A DNA stretch of 64,000 nt from Inonotus obliquus (lineage: Eukaryota > Basidiomycota > Agaricomycetes > Hymenochaetales > Hymenochaetaceae). A program made the position numbers and the translations under genes. Where the stretch lies: NCBI GenBank assembly GCA_032164295.1, contig JAJHTX010000008.1, positions 1,550,001 to 1,614,000 on the forward strand. The letters are read 5' to 3'. Every line of letters begins with the position of its first letter. Position 1 is the stretch's first letter. The notes under the pieces were generated by a model. It did not search any database. It worked only from the letters and a program-made list of their open reading frames with translations, and was not told the DNA's origin. Shown one piece after another: positions 21,042 to 32,391 of this stretch.

Positions 21042-22037
21042 TCACAGTACATCCAATTCCGTTGGATTCTCGACCGCCACATCGCTGCGCTCCTTGTCTC
21101 CCTGTTCTTTCGCTTCCTGTTCCTTGGCTTCCCGCTCTTTCCTGGCGTTAATCCTAGCCTTTAACTCCTCGATTTTTTCTCTATTCCGTTGTCGTTTAAT
21201 GTATGCGTTTTTAGCTTCCTCTGCATGCCCCTCGAGGTGCGCCTTCATATCCGAGAACGAGTTGGTACTGAAAGTGCATTCCAAAGGGTCCATATGGTAA
21301 CATTCAAGTTCTGTGGGGAGAGGGGGCGGGTTTCTCGCCTTCCTTCTCAACTCCCTCAGATTCTGATTAGACGTGTATGGTAAGTGTATTGTTCGTCGGA
21401 ACATCTCATTGAAAAAGAAAGTAACTCACATCTTGAAACTTATCTTCGACTATCTCAAACCACCCCAGGACTTTATCGATACTATAGAAGTCGCCGTGAT
21501 GAGGGTGGAACTTAAAGAAATGCTTCTTTTCCTTCATCGAACCTCCCATAAGATCATCCGACAATATGTGCAATTGAAGGTATCTGTTTTTGAAGCTTTT
21601 CATGAGAACAACTCACACACCAATAACACCAACTTTACTTACTTATACGACGACTTAGCTTTAAATCCCACCCAGAACTTCGACACATACCCTTCACGTC
21701 TTTGCATCTCCTCTTTCACTCCATTCTCAATAAAATCTTCCGCGTCCTTACGCATCTCCCGCAGAAGTTGTTCCGCTTCTTGTCTGGTTACTTCCGGCGA
21801 GCTCAACCACGTATGAAGATCCTTCAAGTTCGCCGGTACTCGAGGTGGGCTTTTAACCCGAGGAATCATGATAAAATGCATCTTCGACTTGCCATACAGT
21901 TCGTGGATCGTTATAGTGTGATCGGTATGCCGTACATAGTGATCCTTGTCACTAATATTATTTATCGTTTCTGGATATCTCGCCGACGCATATTTTTCAT
22001 AGAGCTTTGGGTCAAAGGTGTCATTCGAACTAGACAT
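21042..22037 (-). CDS. aprataxin-like HIT-domain protein with C-terminal zinc finger, probably catalytically dead
   Basis: Three exons (22037-21643, 21583-21430, 21362-21042) give 289 residues. Aprataxins remove AMP from DNA 5' ends using a HxHxHxx histidine triad. The HIT fold is evident: HYVRHTDHTITIHELYGKSK, MHFIMIPRVKSPP, then across the first intron GFKAKSSYKYLQLHILSDDL and KEKKHFFKFHP. Aligned to the family motif (GFH..ESM.HLHLHVIS), the first two triad histidines are Tyr and Gln, and only the third remains. The C-terminal part has a Cys/His finger (ELECYHMDPLECTFSTN, MKAHLEGH) and a charged helix. A longer start at 22232 is possible but adds low-complexity residues. The motif alignment is from memory of the family. 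Confidence 0.75.
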
Positions 22038-23562
22038 GATGAAGCCTCGAAATCGAACGGACGGGAATCGTAGGTACTGAGGTAGAGAGAAAGGACGAGA
22101 AGAGGGAATGGAAGCGGGAGCAAAAAGATGCGATGACCGGGGTATGCAGGCTTTCTTTGCCCTTCTTTTATATGTAATTGCTCTTTGTCGGCTACGGTCA
22201 CTGACGTTACTTACAAGGTCTAGCCGATCCATGGACTGCGCAACACGAGTTTCTGAAAGGAATTATCTAACTTCTTTGAGATCTTTTCTGGTCTGGTCGC
22301 CGTGTCGCGTCGTGACGAGTATCACGTGTATGTGACCTAATACGCGTCTTTCTCTCAGAATAAACCGCGTTTTCTATTTTAGCCTTCAGCCATCATTAGC
22401 CGGAGACTGGCTGGCACACTGGCAGTGAGCTTCATCCTCTGATCCACCTCTTTCGAGGTATGTCGGTGTTCGTAGCTTTGATCGGATCTTTGTCGTTCGT
22501 TTCGGCGCCGCCTCAAAGGATCCTGGATGAGTCAGACGCCAAGGAACTGTTCTTTTTATTTCTCCTGTTTCACTGTAGATCCAGATCTCAAAGTTCGAAT
22601 TTTCCTCCGTTCGATCGTCTTCACTTTTGTCTGCTTCCGTCGACTTGCGTCTTTTTGGCCTTTAGACGTTACCTTTACTTTTGGCCTTTGAGCTTCGTGA
22701 TGTTTCGATGCTATTGAATTGTTCTTCTGCGCGGGACGCAACTCTTGCCTTGGTTCAATTCTTCTCCGTGGAATGTATTGGAAGTAAATGAGTGGCTCTA
22801 TCATTTCTCGTTTCTCTTTTGATGCTGCATAAATTCGGAGACACTAATCGTGAACATGGATCTGCATCGTCTATCGTCAACTTGTCCTGAAAGAAAGTTG
22901 TGTATGCGGCTACTTTGAGTCATCTACACAAGCATAAAGTTGCACAGTTGAATCATATCGGGTCAGTTTAGTCTTTAATTTCTTTGCATAGCCCTACACA
23001 AGTTGAACTCCAGGACTCCGTTGATTGTCACGCGTAAAAAGTCCGAACCGAGACGCTTATTTCACATGAAGCCGTACCGATTGCACATTGCTTGCAAACA
23101 AGGACCCCAATATCTTTCGATGCCTCTGCAGGATTTTGGGACGAATTTTTCCAGATGTTTCGCTCCTGTTTATCCGCATTACTTGGACCTCATACAGGAT
23201 AGAGACTGATTTTTTGTCCGGATTCTCTCGGAGTCCTCTAAAATTGGACATTTTCTACTGGTCCGGATGCCTTGAGCTCTCCTCAATTTCTTCTCCGAAA
23301 TCATCAGGATCAGCCGAGACATGCAGCCAGAATTAGGTCATTTTATCCGGATTCGGCGCAGGCATTTATCGGAATTGTCAGGATGATGGGACTGGATGAT
23401 CATATACGCGGAGCCTGAAACGGAGCCTGAAATGCTGCGAGATCCGGCTTGGCCAACCAATCCTAGTCCGCAGTATGTCACGTGTGAGTCGGAAGTTTTG
23501 TTCAATGTGCGTCGCTTTCGGCGTCCTCTAATCGTGTACTACTACACACATTCAGGGTCTCA
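22038..23562. other. intergenic between divergent HIT and zinc-finger genes
   Basis: No supported gene. Short frames on both strands (for example 22460-22717 and 22556-22804) overlap each other and show no domain. Confidence 0.4.
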
Positions 23563-24786
23563 ATGCATCCTTTACAAATTCAACATCTTTCAGATGATTT
23601 AATACTATCGCTTGCAAGAGATATTCTTAAACCTTATGCGTGTGCATGGGGAACGTGCACTATGGTGCTTAATTCTTGGAGGTCGTATGAAAAGGTGAGA
23701 GTTGTAGTTATTCTCTTCGAATCGGGTTAGGGATCAGGATTGTGTAAAGAGGTGTTCTTTTCTTGTGGTTATTGGCTGGACTTGTATGGTGATATGGTTA
23801 GATTGAACATAGACAGCGTTCGTGTGCATGCGTCACCAGCTTAGAGCAAGAATCCCGACGCCAAACTATTTTTTCGCTTATCCGCACAGTATAAGTGCAG
23901 GTCTAACTTATGATACCATTTAATAGCACATGCATCTTCATTGCCAGCAGGAAATCAGGGTAGGGTCACTTTGATATCTCGTTCATGCTTTCGCGAATAT
24001 TTACAGGTTCCCAGAGCAATCCCATTCATGGAAGATGTCGCTGGTTATCCTGCTCAGGATTCGCCTTCTCTTCCGACAGAGACCTTATCGAACATGTGAA
24101 CTTATCACATCTAAATCAACTTCCGTTGCATTGTCCGTTCAAAGGTGACCAAACCATACATTCTTATTTTTCCTTACACCTTACTGATCCGTGTAGACTG
24201 TTCCGACGCTTTCTCGAACGGACAGGCTCTTTCCGATCATTTCTTTAGCGTTCATCAGTCCTTCCAGAATTCAAGTCCCGTGGATTTGTTCATTCCTTAT
24301 TCACGCCGGTCAACCCATCTCTTTACGCCTCCCAAGGAAGACTTGCCTCCATTACCGGTCAAACCCGTCCTGTGCACATTTCTTAATGAAACCTGTTGTG
24401 CGCTGCGCATATCGCCTCGCGCAGCTATAAATGCGCCCTCTCAGTCCCGAAAGGTTGCCGGTCGAGGACAAAAGCGGCGTCGAGGAAAACTGATGGATGG
24501 GGGTGCTAGACGAGTTCGGTCAAAACCAGAGGCGGGTACAGATGGAGAATCGAAGGACGAACTTGATGGCGTTGGCGAAATTCGACGTGGTCATCCAAAC
24601 TCTACGCGACTCAATAGGGGTACTACTAGTAAATACCTTGTCTGGCGTTCAAAGGCTAAGTCATGGGCGAGGATAGAGAAGGAACTCGGAGAACCTCCCG
24701 TACCGGATTTACGCTCCGAACCATCCCTGAAGGTGCCTCCGATGAGCTTTGGCTTCGACAAGCTCAAGGAATCAGCCCGTCTCTGA
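23563..24786 (+). CDS. three-finger C2H2 zinc-finger protein
   Basis: Exons 23563-23694, 23927-23959, 24015-24144 and 24197-24786 give 294 residues, in phase. The fingers are: CAWGTCTMVLNSWRSYEK followed by HMHLH (C-x4-C-x12-H-x3-H, split by intron 1); CRWLSCSGFAFSSDRDLIE followed by HVNLSH; and CPFKDCSDAFSNGQALSD followed by HFFSVH (split by intron 3). The C-terminal half is basic (GRGQKRRRGK, a likely nuclear signal) and has a WRSKAKSWARIEKELGEP patch. It is probably a nuclear DNA-binding regulator; the target is unknown. The tiny 33-nt exon 2 is supported by completing finger 1. The exon 3 acceptor (CCCAG) was chosen over TTTACAG because only it keeps the finger 2 frame. Confidence 0.8.
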
Positions 24787-25167
24787 CCTTCAGGGAGGGT
24801 GTAGTTTCCGATCGCTTGCATCAACTTATACAGTAACTATTGCACGACTGTTCTGCTTTCTTCATTGCTATCGATTACTTCGCTCTGAAATATCGTATTC
24901 TACCCTCCTTCTTACTCGATGTCCACTTACCATCGCATCTCCATACCGTATTTGCGATTATCTTCTCCTACGATACTATCCTGGTTGCACTCCCGAGGGA
25001 CCCAGAACCAGAAAACTTTGTAGATCTGAATGGCATGTTTCCGCTCCTATATCAGAGCATCATTGTAATGGACAATTAAAGCGACGGTCGGCTGTCGAGG
25101 AACTTCGGCTGCCGGCATAAGATTGACTCTCTCTCAATACAAATCAAAGTTACAGTTATTCCACCTA
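24787..25167. other. intergenic, part of the GST duplication unit
   Basis: No gene is supported. From about 25050 on, the sequence (ATCATTGTAATGGACAATTA) recurs diverged at about 26282 (CACCGTTGTAACGGACAATC), so the GST1/GST2 duplication included this 3' flank. Confidence 0.5.
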
Positions 25168-26056
25168 TCATACTTCAAAGTCATTAATCAGAATGGTGAG
25201 AAGTGACTGTTTAGCCTGCAGTTCCTTAGCCTCTTCCAATACAGCCTTCCATGAGCTACGAGAAGAGATTTCATTCCACCAGCGAGCGAGGTTCGGAGTT
25301 GCCGTGAGGCCACCAAACTCGGCTTTCTCTATAATGAAGTTTCCGAGTGGAAGATGCAAAAGATCCGCTAGCGTAAGTTCCTATTTTAGTGACCGGGGCT
25401 ATCTTCAGGATGCGAACGATCGAAATGTGGGAAATTGAGAGCTTACGTCACCGGCAAGGTACTTTTGTTTGCCCAGTATCGTCTCGTAGACCTTCAGCTT
25501 CTGCTCAAGTGTTGTCGTGTGTTCCGCAACTCGCTCCTCTACTATTGGCTGTCCATATATTCTGTTAATTCAAAGAAAGAATCAACACAACTAGCCAGCG
25601 AGACGTGAACAGGTAGGGTGTTACATTTTCGCCGCCTTTTCGATACCCAAGCCAAACGCAGGAGGCGTAAAGTCGTTGCTTTCAATAGACATCGCTTGCT
25701 CAAATAGTGCGTTCTTCTTCAACTCCTTAGGGACTAATCCGCTATCCGGACCATACTTCGCGACGAGGTACCGAGCAATTGCGCGGCTTTCGAAGATCTT
25801 GAACCCATCCTCGTCGACCTGTGTAAATATGCATAAGTGGGTAAGACATATAATTGTGAAATGATCGTGGAGTAGGGCATACAAGGACAGGGATCTGGCC
25901 AAACGGATGCATCTTCTCTACGTAGTCGGGAGTCTTGTGCTCACCCTCCTTGATATTGACCGTGACGAGCTCGTACGGAACTCCGAGTTCTTTAAGGGTT
26001 AGAGTAACGACTTGAGTTGTCGTAAGCACAGGGAATCCATAGACTTTGACGACCAT
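25168..26056 (-). CDS. phi-class-like glutathione S-transferase 1 (catalytic Ser replaced by Leu)
   Basis: Cytosolic GSTs join glutathione to electrophiles or reduce peroxides. Spliced exons read MVVKVYGFPVLTTTQVVTLT, then MHPFGQIPVL, VDEDGFKIFESRAIARYLVA (glutathione-binding thioredoxin fold with cis-Pro and the ESRA motif), GLVPKELKKNALFEQAMSIE (start of the helical domain), KLKVYETILGKQKYLAGD and LTLADLLHLPLG, ending INDFEV. The first introns are 25882-25822 and one near 25617-25570. In plant and fungal phi GSTs the Gly-x-Pro-x-Ser serine activates glutathione; here that position is Leu (GFPVLTTT). The C-terminus is about 10 residues longer than in GST2. It is the first of three tandem genes on the same strand. 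Confidence 0.8.
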
Positions 26057-26478
26057 TGCGAGTTAGATGAGGGTAGCGGAGGAAGGGGCACGTAGCAATC
26101 GCTGTGAAAGCAATGGAGAGATCATATGGAATCCGGGCGGGCGCATCACGAAACTCTGCATGGTATTATTGGTAGCCCTTATCAGTTCATATGTATAAAC
26201 GAACATAAGCGCTCTGATTTGACATAATAGTCGGCAAATCTGATACACTATCGTGAAGAGTTTTCTGATGCTATATCATAGCACCGTTGTAACGGACAAT
26301 CAAAGCGAGGGTCGAGGATCTTCTTCTACCGGTTAGTGACATGGAAAAAACCAGACCCTTTCACTGCCGCTATGGTTGCATCCGCGCAGATGTGTACACT
26401 GTACAGTAGTACATTTCACACTCTCTCGATACAAATCAAAGTTATTATACTTCAAAGCCATTGAAACAGGTTGGTGAA

Positions 26479-27335
26479 TCAAGACTGTTTAGCCAACAGT
26501 TCCTTAGCCTCTTCCAATACAGCCTTCCATGAGCTACGGGATGAGATGTCATTCCACCAGCGAGCGAGGTTCGGGGTCGCCGTGAGGTCACTGAATTCAG
26601 CCTTCTCGATAAGGAGGCTTCCGAGTGGCAGATGCAAAAGGTCCGCTAGCGTAAGCTCCTATTTACGTTGACCGGGGTTATTGTTAGAAGATGAGGAGAC
26701 TAAAGCGTCGAGAATCGACTCACATCACCAGCAAGGTACTTTTGTTTGCCGAGTATCGTCTCGTAGACCTTTAGCTTCTGCTGCAGTGTTGTCGTGTGTT
26801 CCGCAATTCGCTCCTCTGATATCTGCTGGCCTAGTATTCTGATTGATTGAAGAAAGCTTAGCATAACTATGCAGCAAGAGATGATCGGATGGAAACACAC
26901 TTTTTCATCACCTTTTCGGTAGCTAAGCCAAACGCGGAAGGCGCAAAGTCGCTGCTTTCGATAGACATCGCTTGCTCAAATAGCGCATTCTTCTTCAACT
27001 CCTTAGGGACCAGTCCGCTATCCGGACCATACTTCGCGACGAGGTATCGGGCAATTGCACGACTTTCGAAGACCTTGAACCCGTCCTCGTCGACCTAAGT
27101 ATGTAAATACGTATAAGTTGCCAAAGCATGCAATCGTAAAGCAATCGTAGAATGGGCGTACTAGAACAGGGATTTGGCCAAAGGGGTGCATCTTCTCTAG
27201 ATACTCCGCGCTCTTGTGTTCGCCCTCTCCAAAATTGACCGTGACGAGCTCATACGGAACCCCAAGTTCTTTAAGGGTGAGAGTAGCGACTTGAGTTGCC
27301 GTAGACACAGGATATCCATGGACTTTGACGACCAT
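26479..27335 (-). CDS. phi-class-like glutathione S-transferase 2 (catalytic Ser retained)
   Basis: MVVKVHGYPVSTATQVATLT keeps the Ser expected of an active phi GST. Then come MHPFGQIPVL, VDEDGFKVFESRAIARYLVA, an SIESSDFAPSAFGLATEKV region, ILGQQISEERIAEHTTTLQQ, KVYETILGKQKYLAGD and LADLLHLPLGSLLIEKAEF, ending ELLAKQS and TGA. It is a close tandem duplicate of GST1 in coding sequence, intron positions and both flanks. A longer start (27380) exists, but the Met at 27335 matches the family N-terminus. Confidence 0.82.
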
Positions 27336-27974
27336 TGTGGATGACAGGGGAAGGGCACGGAGCAATTGCTGTGTGAGCAATGGGGAGAGTGTGTGGAATC
27401 TACAGGTTCCCGTTATATCGTCTGCTGACGAAGGGCAGAACCGCAGAAGCCTGCTTCTAGATTGCTTGAGACTGGGATTTAGGTTAAAATAGGTCTCTGC
27501 AACGTTTAGCCGGAAGGGACGGGGACAGCGTGTCCATGGTAGGTGCTACTCCATATGACCCTTGCTTGATCCTTGCGTGGGTGAGTGGCCTCTTACTTCA
27601 TTTCTGAAGACTGAGCCTATGCAGAGTCTGAGAAATTTGAAGCAATTTGAATGTGCGCTCAGCATAAAGTCGCAGTTGTGATGTCAACTCACACACGTGA
27701 TCGTGGAATGCGTCGTTGTCCAAGCTCTTGGCATTTCTTTTCTCTCTCTCCTCTTCCATCTAGTTGAAGATTGAGCTTCTAGTCTAGTCACCCTATACTT
27801 CCGGCTCGTATGTTCTCAAGGTGTTCTGTGCTTCCCACATTATGTCACAATGACCTCCTAGACTCACTGAGGCGAACAAAGCGAGTATTGAATCAAATAC
27901 AATCAGAATCAATTCAGCCACCTTCAACTTCGCAGCGATACATTGTCGAAAGTACATCTTTTTAGACGTCATAT
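27336..27974. other. intergenic between GST2 and GST3
   Basis: No gene is seen. Confidence 0.4.
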
Positions 27975-28841
27975 TTACGAACTATTCGCCAAGAAAGCCT
28001 GTGCTTCAGCCTGAACGCTCTTCCACGATTCTCGTGACGATACATCCTTCCACCAGCGGGCGACATTTGGTGTTGCCGTCAATCCCTTGAAGTCAGTCTT
28101 CTCAGTAATGATGGATCCATACGGGAGGTGGAACAGGTCGGCGAGTGTGATCTCCTAAATGGTCGAGAAAGTCTGTCAGCGTCATCTCCCTTTCAACTCT
28201 TCAAAAGAACAGCACGTACATCTCCGGCGAGATACTTCTGCTTGTTGAGAATTTTCTCGTATGCCTGAAGCTTCTTCTCTAATGTCGTTGCATGCTCGGC
28301 GGCGCGTTCCTCTGAGCCCTGTAAACCTGTCATCATCCTGTGAATGAAAGAATTGGTCAACCCGATGCATAGTGCGTATACCGGAGAGGCGAGAGAACGA
28401 TGCGATACTTACGGCTTGAAGACTTTCTCCAAAGCAAGGCCACCAGCATGCGGATGGAAATCGCTGCTCTCAATAGATACAGCCTGCTCAAACAGAGCAT
28501 TCTTCTTGAGATCCTTTGGGACGAGGCCACTATCGGGACCGTACTTCGCAACAAGGTAGCGCGCGATCGCACGGCTCTCGAAGAGCTTGAAGCCGTCTTC
28601 ATCAACCTGTGATCAAACCTCCGTCAGGATGCAAGCAATAAGGAAGTATTCAAGAAGATAAACGTACGAGAACAGGAATTTGGCCGAAGGGGTGCATGTT
28701 CTCGAGGTATTCTGGACTTTTGTGTTCACCCGCCTTAAAGTCGACGGGCACGAGCTCGTACGGGATGTCTAGCTCCTTGAGGGTAACTAAAACCGCCTGC
28801 GTGCAAGTCGCTAGAACGCTTCCGTGGATCTTCAAGACCAT
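27975..28841 (-). CDS. phi-class-like glutathione S-transferase 3 (catalytic Ser replaced by Ala)
   Basis: MVLKIHGSVLATCTQAVLVT, then MHPFGQIPVL, VDEDGFKLFESRAIARYLVA, KYGPDSGLVPKDLKKNALFE, VSIESSDFHPHAGGLALEKV, GSEERAAEHATTLEKKLQAY, LNKQKYLAGD and LADLFHLPYGSIITEKTDF, ending FLANSS and TAA. It is more diverged than GST1/GST2 but has the same exon layout. At the catalytic Ser position there is Ala, with a Thr-Cys just after (ATCTQ), so another residue may act or the activity may differ. Confidence 0.8.
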
Positions 28842-29630
28842 TGTTCAGTACTTCAAGTTCGTGTAGTAGAGATCAGAAAGGAGTCGAGTTCAAGTGGAAT
28901 CCACTGCAGTTGCTTTGTTGGAGATACAACGCTTCACGCCAGCCCCTTTTATAGCGCCCAAGTGCGTACATCATCGATTTTTTCTAGACAGAGCTCCGTC
29001 TCACATCTCCTTGGCTATTGATGAAATTCCTTCGCGTCCGCGAACCAGACCCCGTCAGCTTTATAAGCCATCCCGAGTCGCGTATTCCGTTTTTAGAGCG
29101 CCAGTCAAATCGTAGGTGAATGTAGGTGTCTTCAATAGGAATGTATAGACCGGTAATCACTTGGATCCTGGAAACTGATTTTTCGTGATCACCCCTCCGT
29201 CTGTTTGGGGAGGGTTTGAAAGGACTTGTGCGTAATCAAGGCCGCATAATCAGCCCGACTCGGACCTAAGACATGCCAAATCTGGAATCGTTTGGTATTA
29301 GTCAATTATGACAGCCCTTACGTCTCGTAATAGACAACGGGTAAACCTATTCACCCAATGAGAAGTAAGTCCAGTTGACACTTACTCACTTCGACCCTAT
29401 TAACGGATATACCACAACTTAGGCTGACGATATAGATTCACGATACTTACTAACGATTTTTCTAAAGTGGCTGACGTGGTTTAAGAAAGGGATGGAATCC
29501 CTTTGTTACACGATTGATTACATCAACAGCCAGCGGGATAACCATACACTTATTCCTATTCATATGACAAGTTACGACATAGGTTACTAACAGACATGCG
29601 CCATGTATCCTCCCGACTTCGACGGGGAGC
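28842..29630. other. intergenic
   Basis: No supported gene. A minus frame at 29462-29644 reads through from the LPMO 3' end and is explained by that gene's 3' untranslated region. Confidence 0.4.
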
Positions 29631-30799
29631 GTCAACCAGTCCAAACAGGCTGAGGTAAGAGAGCGTCAGTGGGTCAAGTAGTACTCCATTCAGGGACGAA
29701 ACTCACCGGTCCCGGAGGTGTGTAAGTAGTTGGTATAGGGTAGTATACTGAATTGAAAGAAAGAACCGTATTTAAAACACCAATAATGGCTCAGAGAGTT
29801 GACAAACTTACTGTTGAGCAGGATTCCGGGTTCCTATTGAAAGAGGGAGTAAGACGACCTTCAGCATCGTAAAACAGTGCGACGTTGATTCAAACACTCA
29901 CGTTGCCAGTGTAAGCACCTGGGAATGCAACAAGCGGACCGGGAGTGCCGCTTCCACCGTTGACGACGTTAAGTTGTCCGCAGGCAATGTAGAATTGAGC
30001 ACCGCCATAGCTCGAAGCTGAGTGGATGGCAATGTTCTCTACTCGAAGTAGGTATCTGAGGATAATAATCATATATGTGTTGCTCTTGTAATAGTGAGAC
30101 GGATAGACATACTGTCCAGAAGGAAGGGATTTAGGTATGGTGAACGTAAAGTCTTGCTTGCCTGGAAAGGTGGAGGGTTAGAATCTTGGATGATTCTCAA
30201 GTTATTGATACAAACCTTCGGAAGGGAACGTGATTGAACTTCCGCCATTGGTGACAGGAGGAAGCTCATATATCTTGAACCAAACGGCACCGCTGCCATC
30301 CCAATTATCAACGTTATCCGGTGCTTTCGCCTGATGTCCCCTCATCAGTACCATACAACTGTATTTAAAAGGATGAAAAGACAGACTTACTGCATAAATA
30401 GCAGTCGTCGAGGGGTGATATACAGCTTGGTCAGCGCTAAATCCAACCGTATCGCCCGCAGAGACAGTAACCGTCTGAGCTGTAGCTTGCGTCTGAGTAT
30501 CGTAGCACCTTAAATCCAAAGAGTTCACATCCGTAACAGGAGATTGCGAATTGTAGTTGTTCGTCTTTCTAACGTTCACCCATTGAGGTGTAATACCGCC
30601 GTTTACGATGAGTGAGGGGAAGGTATCTGTTCATGATTTGTCACCAAGGAAGAGGTGTAAGTGAAAGAAAAGAATTGTAGATTGTCCCATAAGATAGTGC
30701 GAAAAATGTTGATTAGGAGGACGTACAGTGAGCCGAAGCTTGTGAAGTAAGAGCCACAAGAGAAATTGCAACCTTCACGAGAGACTTTAGGTTGACCAT
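29631..30799 (-). CDS. AA9 lytic polysaccharide monooxygenase (secreted, no carbohydrate-binding module)
   Basis: These copper enzymes oxidatively cleave cellulose outside the cell. The signal peptide [20 protein letters not shown] ends ASA|H, leaving the mature N-terminal His that forms the histidine brace. Then [30 protein letters not shown] (second copper His), [69 protein letters not shown] (axial Tyr), [39 protein letters not shown], and VWTG with stop TGA at 29631-29633. Each key block sits on its own short exon with good GT-AG sites, including a 22-nt exon (EPGILLN). The protein is about 250 residues and ends at the classic catalytic-domain terminus. The start at 30799 is set by the signal peptide; an upstream Met (30895) would bury it. 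Confidence 0.92.
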
Positions 30800-32391
30800 A
30801 TCGTCCTTCGAGTTGAAGATCTTCACGACTCTGCGATGTCCTTTATATTCTAGACTGGACTCTATATTATTAGCGGTCCATTGGCATTGGAACACCTATC
30901 GTCATTTTGACACATGATTCGTCTACAAACAGTCGCTACGTCTTCGGAGCAGGATGACACGAGATCCATTCGTCTTGAAGGAACGGCATTAGGACATTGA
31001 CAGTCCTATCCGAACTATCAACGAAGTCAGACTCCGGCGGCAAGAGAACGTATGGTACGCAATAGCGTGGGGTGGCCACTCATGCATAATCAACGAGGCG
31101 AGGATTTGGAATACCCGTGCAGTCAGAAATACAAAGGTTATCAAGACATTGTGCTGGCTTTAGGCCCAATGAACGCAAAATAGATCAAGAAAAGACAGAA
31201 CACACAACGTACCAACGCCTAATCATCCATTATAACCGTGGATAATTCTCGCAGTAAAGGGGAAAAGGCGGCGAAGTTGGTTCGCAGCGGAGAATCTCTG
31301 GGGCCACCATTCTAATAATAACCGACCAACTCAACTCCAGATCTCAACTCCGGATGTGCTATATAAGTTAGGACTTACCGCTTTAAGGGGTGTGCTATCT
31401 TTAGTCACTGTGCCGAACCCCCACAAATACCGATATCTCTCCTCTATTCAAAAGCCTCAGTCTCTGGGAAGTCAGGGTATTGAGCTTTCCGAATGGCGTA
31501 GTTGAGCGGCCCTAGAGTCGAGACTAAAAGCGAACGGGTCCGAACGAAGTTACCATCGCGAATAAAAAGCCATCGTATTCGTTCCTAGAAATTAGACCTG
31601 AGTTCAAAGTCGGGAAATTAGTCTCATGGTCCAGCATAACTCGGGAAAGAATGTCTGCTGCGGCGTTGGGACCTCATTGGATGGAAAAGAGTTTTATGAA
31701 CGTGGACAGTAGACATACGATAGTACGTAAATTCCCACCCACGAGTTCTCTATCACGCGTAACGTGATAAAATTCGAGTGAAATGTAAGTAGTGTTTGGA
31801 TCGAATATCAGATTGTGCATATTGGATTGAGCATTGAATCGTGTATTGGATGGATGATCTACGACATACGATGTGAAGAAAAGGGAGAAGGCCGAAGAAA
31901 AACGGAAGACGGAGAGAGGAAGAATTGTACAAATTGGAAGTGCACGAGACCAAGTGACCAAGAGACGTTGGGAATTAGAAAATAGATGTTAGATGCTGGG
32001 TGAGGCTAGTACTAAAGACAAAGGGGAAAATGAATGATGAGTAAAGGAGTATGGGAGTATGGGAGTATGGGAGTGGAAGTAAGAGTAACGACAGCGAATG
32101 CAAATATTTGAGGATATAATTACACCCTAGAGTGACGAAAAATAAAGATGATGAAGCTACATGAGGAGGGAAGAAGAACAAGACGAAGACGAAGACGAAG
32201 GACAGAGTGAAACCTACGAAGAAAGAGTGAAGGTGTGAGGGTGTCAAGAAACCAATTGAGACAATGGACAACGGAAGAAAAACCATGGGAGCACACAGTC
32301 CATAGAACCAAAAAAAGCTTCAAGAAATATAACATTCAAAATTCAAAATAAACGACAAGAAAATAAGCGGTCAGAATTAACTTTGAAAACT
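30800..32391. other. intergenic
   Basis: No gene is supported. Minus-strand frames near 31674-32335 are phenylalanine/leucine-rich low-complexity translations of purine-rich DNA. There is a short GGGAGTATG tandem repeat at 32049-32075. Confidence 0.4.

Noticed and set aside
31674..32335. Minus-strand Phe/Leu-rich frames resembling membrane proteins
   Set aside because: They arise from purine-rich simple DNA and overlap in several frames, with no supporting splice or family signal.
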